From contig NZ_LN884299.1 in the NCBI RefSeq assembly GCF_001403875.1, positions 1,860,117-1,924,116 of the forward strand: DNA of 64,000 nucleotides. Reading direction: 5' to 3'. Source of the stretch: Paenibacillus ihumii (GTDB lineage: Bacteria > Bacillota > Bacilli > Paenibacillales > Paenibacillaceae). The first letter of the stretch is position 1. The number at the start of each line of letters is the position of its first letter. Both the position numbers and the translations under genes were made by a program. Positions 45,686 to 54,700 of this stretch are shown in pieces. The notes under the pieces are model-generated. The model searched no databases, was not told the DNA's origin, and was given only the letters and a program-made list of their open reading frames with translations.

Positions 45686-46097
45686 CAGGGCGATCGCGGG
45701 GAAGCATGAGGAACAGGAAAGCGATTATACAAAAAATAATGAAACTTCAACATACTGAAAAAGATGAATGGCAACATGTAGGAGGAGAATATTAAACAAT
45801 GACCCAGGCAGGAGCAGGAAAAGTACAAGAAACAGAGTAGGGAGAGATACAAATGGCAGCAGGAGTTTATGCAAAGGGCAGAGAGTCCAGCCGTATTGAC
45901 AGTAATAGTGTTGAAAAGGGAAGCTCAGTATAGCAATAGTGTCAGTAGTAGTGTAAAGAGGGAGAAAAATACAGCAACAGAGACAGTAGGAGGGTAAAAG
46001 GGAGATCAATACAGCAGCAGAGATAGAGCCGTGTAAAAGGGAGATCAGTACAGCCAACAATGGTTAGTAGCAGTGTAGAAGGGGAATAGTCCAGCGA

Positions 46098-46182
46098 CAG
46101 TCCGTTATTTCTAACGGACACAGGGTTCGTTATTTAGTCAAAATGGGGGTAAAACGCATACGTATCGGACACAGCTATTTAG
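46098..46182. repeat. GTCCGTTA-type intergenic repeat, left of the IS3 element
   Basis: It contains the hairpin GTCCGTTA-TTTC-TAACGGAC and two phased words GGACACAG...TATTTAG about 51 bp apart. Related words (GCTATTTGCGAAAATCAGGG, TGTCCGTTAGG twice) continue on the right of the IS (about 47547-47680), so the IS sits inside one repeat region. Confidence 0.6.
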
Positions 46183-46228
46183 CCCCCTAATCCAATTGGA
46201 CACTCTAATCCACCTCAGATACACTAAA

Positions 46229-46573
46229 ATGAGTGAGGAGTTAGAATCCATGAAAAGACGATTTAGGTGCCCCAATGAAACGAAGAAGGAGCTTGTGGTA
46301 GAGGTGCTCTCGGGTTATCGGACGGAGATAGTAGCCCGGAAGCATGGAATGTCTCCTAGAACGTTAAGCCAGTGGGTTCGCCAGTATCAAGATGAGGTGG
46401 GTGACCTTATGAAAAAGAAGCAAAACGATGCAGAAAAAATGAAGCAGGATGCAGCCAATTTCAAGGAACTAGAGAAGAAATACAACGATGCCATGAAGCT
46501 ACTAGGCGAAAAAGAGCTCGAGAACAGCATTCTACGAGACCTGGTAAAAAAAAAGTATCCCGATTGGAAGTAG
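46229..46573 (+). CDS. IS3-family transposase OrfA
   Basis: A 114-residue DNA-binding protein. Its HTH (TKKELVVEVLSGYRTEIVAR then KHGMSPRTLSQWVRQYQ) precedes a leucine-zipper coiled coil (about 55-105), as in OrfA proteins that bind the IS ends. It ends just past a run of nine A (46546-46554). The A-AAA-AAG at that point is the classic -1 frameshift site that makes the OrfAB transposase. The start MSEELESM is chosen over an upstream in-frame ATG at 46196. Confidence 0.88.
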   Translation: MSEELESMKRRFRCPNETKKELVVEVLSGYRTEIVARKHGMSPRTLSQWVRQYQDEVGDLMKKKQNDAEKMKQDAANFKELEKKYNDAMKLLGEKELENSILRDLVKKKYPDWK

Positions 46574-47490
46574 CTATCTATTGGATTCAGCAAGGGTATC
46601 CCGTTCAAAAGGTGCTCCTTCTATGTGGAGTCCCACGTTCAAGTTACTACTATCGCCTAAAGCATCCTGAACGCCAGCAGCCAGTCAGCAGCGGTCGGCC
46701 TGTTCCAGGCTTCTCCTATGACAAGGATGGAAAAAAGGTAGGAGATGCTCGCATTAAAGGATACCTCAGACGCTTGATTCAAGGCCTTAACGCTGCCTTC
46801 GGCTATCGGAAGCTGACGACGTTGTTGCGGCGAAAATACCGGCTAATTATTAACAAAAAGAAGACCTACCGTCTCTGCAAAGAAATGGGGATTCTCCATC
46901 CACAGCGAGAGTTGAAAAACCCCGTACCTAAAAAGCTCGCCAATAACCGTATTGTGAGCGGACCAAACCAGCTATGGCAAATGGATATTAAGTATGGTTA
47001 CGTAGCCGGCAAACGCCGACATTTCTACCTGGCCAGCATCATTGACGTGTTTGACCGGAGCATTGTCGCCCATTACCGTGGAAAGGTCTGCAGCACAGAA
47101 GACATTTTGCGTACGATCCAGAAGGCGCTTTTTAAACGTAGAATCCACGAACAAGAACACAAGTTGGTGATCCGGACGGATAATGGGCCGCAGTTCATTA
47201 GCAAAGCGTTCCATGCCTTTTGCGAGCAAGCGGGGTTAGAGCATGAAAGGATCCCCAACCAAACGCCAAACAAGAATGCTTTTATTGAGTCGTACCACAG
47301 CATTGTAGAGCAAGAATGCTACCAGCGGAATTGTTTTGAAACCTACGAAGAGGCTTTTGCAGTGGTCGACCGATTTATTCGATACTACAACACAGAACGC
47401 ATCCACGGCAGTCTCTACGATTGGCCGCCCAAGGAATACTTGCGTTTAGTCACCGCGGGCTTGATTAACCCAAAGAAAATTGCGCTATAA
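46564..47490 (+). CDS. IS3-family transposase OrfB (DDE integrase)
   Basis: A 308-residue region, expressed as the C-terminal part of OrfAB by -1 frameshifting; its frame overlaps orfA. An HTH_21-like segment (IKGYLRRLIQGLNAAFGYRK) precedes the rve core with catalytic residues Asp (LWQMDIKYGY), Asp (VIRTDNGPQFIS) and Glu (NAFIESYHSIVEQE). The end RYYNTERIHGSLYDWPPKEY is typical of the family. No disruption is seen. Confidence 0.93.
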   Translation: MEVAIYWIQQGYPVQKVLLLCGVPRSSYYYRLKHPERQQPVSSGRPVPGFSYDKDGKKVGDARIKGYLRRLIQGLNAAFGYRKLTTLLRRKYRLIINKKKTYRLCKEMGILHPQRELKNPVPKKLANNRIVSGPNQLWQMDIKYGYVAGKRRHFYLASIIDVFDRSIVAHYRGKVCSTEDILRTIQKALFKRRIHEQEHKLVIRTDNGPQFISKAFHAFCEQAGLEHERIPNQTPNKNAFIESYHSIVEQECYQRNCFETYEEAFAVVDRFIRYYNTERIHGSLYDWPPKEYLRLVTAGLINPKKIAL

Positions 47491-47535
47491 TGTGATTTCC
47501 TAAGTATGATGTGGAAAGTGTCCAAACTTAGGGGG

Positions 47536-48067
47536 TTGAACCGACAGAAGCCGCTATTTGCGAAAATCAGGGCCAAATAACCGCAAAAATGATGGAATAG
47601 GGTATTCTATGTCCGTTAGGGAGCCAAAAGCTCATTTTTACTGCAAATAAGGGCTCCTGTGTCCGTTAGGAATAGTTCAATGGAATGCCATGCGCAAAAC
47701 CCGGACGGTTCGGTAAATGAGTATATATTACATAACCCTGAACGGCAAGGGGCTGGATCAAGGCAACATTCCATGCTGAATGTTCCAGCTGGCAGGCTGA
47801 TGTGAACAATAATTGGAGAGGGACGGCTCGGCCGCCATAGCTGTCTTTTAGAAATCTCATTGTGCGCTAGCCGTAAAGCGTAGTACGATGCATTTAGAGA
47901 AACTGTAGAGAGTTGTGAAGGTGTAAGTTCGACCTCTTGCTCGCTTGCGGTTAACTGGCATTTGGTAATACTGAAAGAGTAGTAAAGAGTAGTAAGGAGA
48001 AAGAGGATATACAAGCAATTTTTCTTGCTGTATTTATAAATAATCTAATTTCTGTAAGGGTGATCGC
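47536..48067. other. Gene-free region right of the IS3 element
   Basis: The left 150 bp continue the GTCCGTTA-type repeat. The rest (about 47690-48060) has no supportable gene; a minus-strand frame (47616-48014) has no ribosome binding site and no recognisable content. Confidence 0.55.
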
Positions 48068-49024
48068 ATGGGATTTCGTATCATAAAAACAGCAATAGCA
48101 ACGCTGGCAGCCATTATCATCGCGGATGCGCTGAACATAGAAGGGGCGCTGTCGGCAGGGCTGTTAGCCATATTAGGGGTGGATGTGACGCGGAAGAGGA
48201 GCTTGCGTACCGTATCTTCCCGTTTTTTCGCTTCGGTGTTGGGATTGCTGCTGGCTTTTGGACTATTCTTCCTTCTAGGCTTCCACATTTGGGTGCTTAT
48301 CCTGTACATATTAATCGCGTTCCCGCTGATGGCGCGAACTCATTTCAAAGAGGGAATCGTCACGAGCTCCGTCGTCGTTTTTCGCGTGTTTGGCGGAGAG
48401 GAGCTTAGTCTGCACGTTATGTTTGCCCAAATCGAGCTGCTGCTAATAGGGCTTGGTTCGGCGATGGTCGTAAATCTTGTGTATATGCCGAAGGAAGAGA
48501 ATAAATTAAGCGAAATACGCCATAAAATCGACGAGCTGTTTGCGGCTATTTTTAGCCAAATTGCCTTGACACTCCACCATCCGCAGCATATTTGGGATGG
48601 CAAAGAATTAATCGAAGCGTCCTCCCTGATCGAGGACGGGCTGACGAGAGCAAAGCGCGCACTGGAAAACCAGCTGGTCTCGCCGGATGAATCGTGGAGC
48701 GTATATTTCTATATGCGCAAGCAGCAGCTGGAGCGGATCGAATCGATGCTGGAGCTGATTGCTCAGGTGTTCCAGCGAATGCCGCAGACCGATATTGCGG
48801 CGCTGCTGTTTGAACGATTGAGCCTCGATGTGACCAAGGAAGAATACACTGGTAGAACCGAGGCAATGCTCTCGGAGTGGGAGCAGGAATTCAAAAAGAT
48901 GGAACTGCCCTCAACCAGGGAGGAGTTCGAAATCCGTTCTGCCGTTCTCCAATTATGCCGGGAGCTGGCGGTGTATTTGGAAATTGCCAAAAAAGATAAA
49001 GCCCCCGCTGCTTCCAATCTATAA
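48068..49024 (+). CDS. Aromatic acid exporter family protein (YqjA/YgaE-like)
   Basis: A 318-residue protein. The N-terminal half has about five transmembrane helices starting MGFRIIKTAIATLAAIIIAD, with the family motif GLLAILGVDVTRKRSLRTVS. The C-terminal half is a cytoplasmic helical domain (EIRHKIDELFAAIFSQIALT). It matches the ArAE_1 (DUF939-type) proteins of Bacillota. Export of aromatic acids is the family label, not proven for this subgroup. AAGGGTGATCGC precedes the ATG. It is monocistronic. Confidence 0.85.
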   Translation: MGFRIIKTAIATLAAIIIADALNIEGALSAGLLAILGVDVTRKRSLRTVSSRFFASVLGLLLAFGLFFLLGFHIWVLILYILIAFPLMARTHFKEGIVTSSVVVFRVFGGEELSLHVMFAQIELLLIGLGSAMVVNLVYMPKEENKLSEIRHKIDELFAAIFSQIALTLHHPQHIWDGKELIEASSLIEDGLTRAKRALENQLVSPDESWSVYFYMRKQQLERIESMLELIAQVFQRMPQTDIAALLFERLSLDVTKEEYTGRTEAMLSEWEQEFKKMELPSTREEFEIRSAVLQLCRELAVYLEIAKKDKAPAASNL

Positions 49025-49417
49025 ACTGTAATTTAAATAGCCAAAAATTATATACATTAGAAGAAAGGGCTTATTGGTTGTTGCAAATTTCAAAAAAACG
49101 CCAAAGCAGTTTCAGATTACAGCCGAACTATTTTGTTCCAAGGCAGCAGTAACCTTTTATAAGCCGCCTTCTGGAGTGGTCGCGGTCTGTCCGCCATGAA
49201 ATCTGCGTCGATTCACGTTTTTCTTTAGATATAAGCAAGGTCCATCATCGTAGCCCAGTCTACGTTATATCGCAAGAAAAACAACCTAAAAAAGCGGTCT
49301 GTCTGCTTAGAAATCTACGTCGATTCACGTTTTTCTTATTATTTTGCTTCGTCCAATCAACATTCGCCTATGTCCTGCATACAATTGTAGTGAATGATGT
49401 ATGGAGGAGGTTCGAAC
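49025..49417. other. Gene-free region with a 44-bp direct repeat
   Basis: It contains two ungapped copies (49182-49225 and 49294-49337, about five mismatches) of a 44-bp unit beginning GCGGTCTGTC and ending CGTCGATTCACGTTTTTCTT. The right end holds the cotE leader. Nothing else was recognised. Confidence 0.7.
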
Positions 49418-49963
49418 ATGTCATCGAAATATCAAAGTAGAGAGATTATAACGAAAGCGATCTGCGGCAAAGGTCGTAAGTTCTCTACCGTAACCCATAC
49501 CGTGACTCCGCCTCATAAACCGACGAGCATACTTGGCGCGTGGATTATAAACCACCAGTATGAGGCGGTCTCCGAAGGCGACGGAATTGAAGTTATTGGT
49601 ACTTACGATGTGAACATCTGGTATTCCTTTAGCAAAAACTCTCAGACCGAGGTAGCCAAAGAAACGATTTCCTATGTAGAGCATGTGCCACTGAACTACC
49701 TGGATTCCAGACATCGCTCTTCAACGGTGGAAGTATCCGCGGAGGCAACGCAGGAGCCGAGCACCGTTGAAGCGAGCGTATCCGGAGATGGCCGTGTATC
49801 CATCCGCGTAGAGCGGGAATTCGCCGTCGAGCTCATCGCTGAGACGAAGATCAATGTCCTCGTTGTGCCGGGCGGTGGTCACGAAGACAAGGATTTCGAT
49901 TTTGGCTCCGATCCGGGCGAATACGAAGACCTGGATCCGGATCTCCTCGACGACGAGCTGTAA
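49418..49963 (+). CDS. cotE: Outer spore coat morphogenetic protein CotE
   Basis: A 181-residue protein that directs assembly of the outer spore coat during sporulation. It begins MSSKYQSREIITKAICGKGR and has TVTPPHKPTSILGAWIINHQ and YDVNIWYSFSKNSQTEVAKE. The tail is strongly acidic (EDLDPDLLDDEL), as in Bacillus CotE. The cotE-mutS-mutL neighbourhood also matches Bacillus. ATG 49418 has GGAGG 8 bases upstream; an in-frame ATG at 49394 is less likely. It is normally under sporulation sigma factors (sigma-E/K with SpoIIID). Confidence 0.95.
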   Translation: MSSKYQSREIITKAICGKGRKFSTVTHTVTPPHKPTSILGAWIINHQYEAVSEGDGIEVIGTYDVNIWYSFSKNSQTEVAKETISYVEHVPLNYLDSRHRSSTVEVSAEATQEPSTVEASVSGDGRVSIRVEREFAVELIAETKINVLVVPGGGHEDKDFDFGSDPGEYEDLDPDLLDDEL

Positions 49964-50091
49964 TTCGAGAGGATACGCGCTAGGTGAAGATAATCTAATA
50001 TATGCGGCAGGGGCGGCGTCGTCGAGGGCGGCTGCCCTATTTTTGTATAAAAAATGATGCAATATTTCCGTAGTACGAGGGGGAGCAGGGG

Positions 50092-51705
50092 ATGGAGAGA
50101 CTTCGTCAATTCAAAATCCGGATTCAGATCATGGCTGGAGTATCCGCGGAAAAGCTGCTGGCAGCGCTGAAGGAAGCATCGCGCGGCGAGGCGTACCGTA
50201 TCGGCAGAAGCAATAGCAATGCACATGGGAAACGACCTGGACGCTCGCGGACAGACGCCTTGGAATGGATAGAGCTTGCCTTGCATACCGACGATCTACC
50301 GGGATTGGAGGGACTTAAAAAGGCGTGCATTGACGGCGTTAACAGCGTTAACAGTGTGGATATTCCATACACAGATTCATCTTACAGCAATAGTCAAAAT
50401 ACTTGCCCGGCTAACACCAACACTCATCATGTTAAGGTTTACAGCATTAACGAACATTTAAGCGAATATCTCGGCCGCTCGATGACGAATTGCCACAATC
50501 GATTAACGTTAAGCGGATTGAGTACCAGCCTGTCTTCAGCAGACAGCGATCCGCTCATTTCCCGGAACCGTAAAATCCTGCGCCGTTTTGTCGTTCAAGT
50601 CTTTCATTTAAAGGCTACTTACATGGCTGAGCTTGGGGCTGGAGGGATACATCGTCCGTTGTCATTGCATAGGCCGGAAGAGGAGGATGGACACCGCCCG
50701 CTGCTCGAACGCCGGCTGGAGAAAGTCGCTGTCCGCGCGCTTTACGCCCTGCTTCTGGAAGTAGGGGAAGTAACGATTCGCGCCGGGGAGGACGGCAGGT
50801 ACATCGTTGAGCAGGTGTCAGCGATGCCGGATTATCGGGGGGAAGAGCGGGCAGGCAGCACTGCCAGGGCGATATGGAGTACCTTGGAGGAGATAGGCCG
50901 GCAGGAGGCTGCAGCCAAAGAACGGCAGCTGCTTCTCGGGATGGATCCGGAATTTTTGCTGTTTAACCGAGCGACAGGCAAAGTGATCCCGGCCTCCCGG
51001 TTTCTGGCGAGGTCTGGAGAGGCGGGGTGCGATTCCTTAAGATACCGGGGGGAGCGCCGTTTTCCCCTGGCTGAGCTGCGCCCGCGGCCAGCGGGGGATC
51101 CGCGTAAAGTGCTCGTGCAATTGCTGCATGCCTTCCGGCTTGCCGAGCGGTCGATCGAGGACAAGGCGCTTCTGTGGCAGGCTGGCGGAATGCCGCAACG
51201 CGGCTTTCCTTTAGGCGGGCATATTCACTTCAGCGGCATCCCGCTGACCTTTCAGCTGCTGCAGGCACTGGACAACTATCTCGCCTTGCCTGTCGCCGCC
51301 CTGGAGGATCGGCGGAGCTTAGGGCGCCGGCCGCGTTACGGCTGTCTGGGGGATTTCCGGCTGCAGGGGCATGGAGGGTTCGAATACCGTACCTTGCCCA
51401 GCTTTCTGATCTCCCCTCTGGTGACGAAGGGCGTGGTCGCGATTGCCGCGCTGATTGCGGACCATGCGGAGCGGCTCCACCGAAGGCCGCTGCAGGATGA
51501 CGCAATGTATGCCGCTTTTTACCAAGGGGATCAAAAACAGCTTCGAGAGGCGCTTCCCGGGCTTCACGACGACCTTAAGCAGCTTGCGGCTTATGCGCAA
51601 TATGAGAGCTACATCGCCCCGTTCATGGAAGCAGCAGGCTCCGGACGAACCTGGGATGAGACGACGGATATCCGCAGGCTGTGGAAGTTGGAAAACCATT
51701 CGTAA
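50092..51705 (+). CDS. Putative amidoligase (COOH-NH2 ligase type 2 family)
   Basis: A 537-residue protein. The C-terminal half (about 275-510) is an amidoligase-type ATP-dependent ligase domain: LLGMDPEFLLFNRATGKVIP, then RYRGERRFPLAELRPRPAGD, the GGHIHFSGIPLTF motif and HGGFEYRTLPSFLISP. The fold is related to glutamine synthetase and GCS2 and makes amide bonds between COOH and NH2 groups. The N-terminal 270 residues are unfamiliar and contain a low-complexity Ser/Asn segment (about 85-130). It lies 129 bp after cotE and 55 bp before mutS, the former suggesting a spore-coat or spore-peptide role. The substrate is unknown. GAGGGGGAG ribosome binding site. Confidence 0.8.
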   Translation: MERLRQFKIRIQIMAGVSAEKLLAALKEASRGEAYRIGRSNSNAHGKRPGRSRTDALEWIELALHTDDLPGLEGLKKACIDGVNSVNSVDIPYTDSSYSNSQNTCPANTNTHHVKVYSINEHLSEYLGRSMTNCHNRLTLSGLSTSLSSADSDPLISRNRKILRRFVVQVFHLKATYMAELGAGGIHRPLSLHRPEEEDGHRPLLERRLEKVAVRALYALLLEVGEVTIRAGEDGRYIVEQVSAMPDYRGEERAGSTARAIWSTLEEIGRQEAAAKERQLLLGMDPEFLLFNRATGKVIPASRFLARSGEAGCDSLRYRGERRFPLAELRPRPAGDPRKVLVQLLHAFRLAERSIEDKALLWQAGGMPQRGFPLGGHIHFSGIPLTFQLLQALDNYLALPVAALEDRRSLGRRPRYGCLGDFRLQGHGGFEYRTLPSFLISPLVTKGVVAIAALIADHAERLHRRPLQDDAMYAAFYQGDQKQLREALPGLHDDLKQLAAYAQYESYIAPFMEAAGSGRTWDETTDIRRLWKLENHS

Positions 51706-51719
51706 GCTGTGTAGGCTTT

Positions 51720-51728
51720 TGATATAAT
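51720..51728 (+). promoter_or_regulatory. Extended -10 promoter for mutS
   Basis: TGATATAAT (TGN plus TATAAT) lies 33 bp before the mutS start, just past the amidoligase stop. The -35 region is weak, as is common with extended -10 sites. Confidence 0.6.
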
Positions 51729-51760
51729 AGAAGTCTACGAAATGGGCATGGAGGATGATC

Positions 51761-54700
51761 ATGGCAACCTATACGCCGATGATTCAACAATACTTAAGCG
51801 TGAAGGCCCAGGCACAGGATGCGTTTCTATTTTTCCGGCTGGGCGATTTTTATGAAATGTTTTTTGATGATGCGATACTTGCTTCAAAAGAACTGGAAAT
51901 TACATTAACAGCCAGAGCGGGAGGACCCGATGAGAAGATTCCGATGTGCGGCGTTCCTTATCATTCCGCCGAGAACTATATTCACCGGCTGATCGAGAAA
52001 GGCTACAAGGTCGCAATCTGTGAGCAGACGGAGGATCCGGCGGAGGCCAAAGGCGTCGTGCGCCGGGAGATCGTTCGTGTCGTAACGCCGGGCACGGTCA
52101 TGGAAGGGAAGACCGTCGGCGAGAAAGCGAATAACTATATTCTATGCATCACAGAGCGGCAAGGCATGATGGCTATTGCTTCCTGCGACCTGTCCACCGG
52201 CGAGCTGTACGTCAGCTCCTCGCCTTCCAGCAAGGAATGGCTGAGGGATGAGGTCGGTCTCTACGACCCGTCTGAAATGATCGGCGACAGCGCCCTGTTG
52301 GATTGGCTGCGGGAGGCCAGCAGCCCTGTGGGCAAACCGGTCGTGTATACTCCGTGGGACAAAGCGAAGGACGAGCTCGGCCGCAAGCAGTTCGGAGAGG
52401 CGGCTTGGGCCAGGCTGGAGCCGGAACGCCGGGACTGCGTCGCGCTGCTCGTCGGCTATTTGAGCGAGACGCAGAAGCGCTCTCTCGGGCAGCTGACGAA
52501 AATTTCGGCATATGAGCCGGAGAACTTCATGATTCTGGATCCGTTCACTCGCCGTAATCTGGAGCTGGTCGAAACTGTGCGCGAACGCTCTAAGCGCGGA
52601 TCGCTCCTGTGGCTGCTGGACCGGACGGAGACGTCGATGGGGGCGAGGATGCTGCGCCGCTGGATCGATAAGCCGCTGCTGCATCGCAGTCAGATTGAGG
52701 AGCGGCTGGAGGCGGTCGATCAATTGTTTGGCTCTTTTATCCTAAGGGAGGATTTAAAAGAAGCCTTAAAGCAAATTTATGACTTGGAGCGGCTGGTCGG
52801 GCGCATTGCTTTTGGCAGCGCCAATGGCCGCGATCTTATCGCCCTCAAGCAGTCTCTGCGACAGGTGCCGGCGATCAAGGCGCTGTGCCAGTCTTCGGCC
52901 TCAACGACCCTCTCCCGAATTGCCGGAGAGATGGATGAGTGCGTAGATCTGGCGGACCAGATCGAGGCGGCGATTGCGGACGAGCCGCCAGTATCGGTTC
53001 GTGACGGCGGCATTATCAAGGCTGGCTATCACGAGCGCCTGGACGAGCTGCGGGAGGCCGGAACGAACGGCAAGCGCTGGATCGCCGAGCTGGAGGCTGC
53101 CGAGCGCCAGGCAACGGGCATCAAATCGCTGAAAATCGGCTACAACAAAGTATTCGGCTACTATATCGAGGTGACGAAAGCGAATTTATCCCTGCTACCG
53201 GAAGGCAGATACGAGCGGAAGCAGACGCTGGCCAATGCGGAGCGCTTCGTTACGCCGGAGCTCAAGGAGAAGGAGACGCTGATTCTCGAAGCCGAGGAGA
53301 AAATGGTCGATCTGGAATATACGCTGTTCACCGAGCTGCGCGAGCGGATCAGCGGGGAGATCACCCGTCTGCAGCGGCTGGCCGAGCAGCTGGCCGAGAT
53401 CGATGTGTACCGTTCGCTCGCTGCCGTGGCGGCGGACAGCGGCTTCGTGAAGCCGGCGCTCACGGATGGCTACGATATGGTCATAGAGCAGGGGCGGCAT
53501 CCGGTCGTGGAATCGGTGATGAGGGATTCCGCGTTCATTGCCAACAGCACGAAGCTGCAGCAGGAGGAAGCCAGCATTCTGCTTATTACCGGACCGAACA
53601 TGGCCGGGAAGAGCACGTATATGCGTCAGGTGGCGCTCATTTCGATCATGGCGCAAATCGGCAGCTTCGTTCCTGCCGCATCCGCCGAAATTCCGATGAT
53701 CGACCGGATTTTTACGCGCATTGGCGCAGCTGACGATTTGATTGGCGGGCAAAGCACCTTTATGGTCGAAATGGCCGACATCCAGGTCATGACCGAGAAA
53801 GCGACCTCGCGCAGCCTGATCATTATCGACGAGCTGGGACGCGGAACATCGACGAGCGAAGGCATGGCGATCGCCCAGGCGGTCATCGAATATGTCCATG
53901 ATCACATCGGGTGTAAGGCGCTGGTCTCGACGCATTTTCATGAGCTGGCGCATCTGGAGAACAGCCTGTCCGGCCTGAGCAACTATTCCATGGCCGTTCA
54001 GGAGAGCGGGGACAAGGTGCATTTCCTGCGCAAGCTGATTCCCGGCGCAGCGGATTCAAGCTATGGCATCTACTGCGCCAGATTGGCCGGGCTGCCGGGC
54101 GGAATTATCGAGCGGGCCTACGGTCTGCTGCAGGGCTTCGAGCAGGCGGCAGCCGAGGTCGCAACCGGAGGAGCCGAGCGCCGTGCAGGGCAGGCCGTCC
54201 AGCAGTCGGCAGAAGCTCCGGATGGACGAGCTTCAGGAGTTGCTGTACAACCGGCTAATCGCTTAGACGGATTTGCACAGGCTGGATCGCTGGGTACAGC
54301 AGCAGCGCCTCGTGTAATAGGTGAGGGCGTGGCTGGTGCCGAGGGATCGGCTAGCGGCGAAGTATCGCATTTAGCAGGAACGGAAACTGTAAATCAAGTC
54401 GTGGCAGAAGCCTCGAACAAGGCTTGGAACGGAGTGTCGCCGCAGGAACCTTATAAGTCAACGGCTGTTGAGAGCGTGGAGGGCCCGGAAGATCCGTATA
54501 AGCTAACGGCCGCTAAAGGGGCTGATGGGCCGCAGGAACCGTATAAGCTAACGGCCGCTAAAGGGGCTGATGGGCCGCAGGAACCGTATAAATTAACGGC
54601 CGCTGAAGGGGCTGAGGGATCACAGGAACCCCATAATTCAACAGCCGTTGAGGGGTTAGGGGGGGTGAAAGAACCGCATAATTCAACAGCAATTGAAGGG

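Larger units (their letters stand above)
45008..46182. other. Gene-free 1.2 kb of purine-rich repeat arrays
   Basis: No supportable gene. 45010-45085 holds a 13-15-bp word AAATCTGTCTAAA repeated about five times. 45425-45485 holds GTGTGAGTAG about four times. 45596-45685 holds a 45-bp unit twice. 45880-46090 holds degenerate units of TAAAAGGGAGATCAGTACAG type. A minus-strand frame (45235-45852) is open only because of this composition and reads as Pro/Thr/Leu-rich repeats. Confidence 0.7.
46183..47535 (+). mobile_element. IS3-family insertion sequence
   Basis: Two coding frames (orfA, orfB) with a -1 slippery site are bounded by imperfect inverted repeats. Left end CCCCCTAA-N6-TGGACACT (46183-46204), right end AGTGTCCA-N3-TTAGGGGG (47517-47535). 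The outer limits could instead be the TGGACACT words (46197-47524). No target duplication was identified. The element looks intact and potentially active. Confidence 0.85.

Noticed and set aside
45235..45852. Minus-strand frame of 205 codons, Pro/Thr/Leu/Ser-rich
   Set aside because: It is composed of the reverse of purine-rich intergenic repeats, with no start signal and no conserved content.
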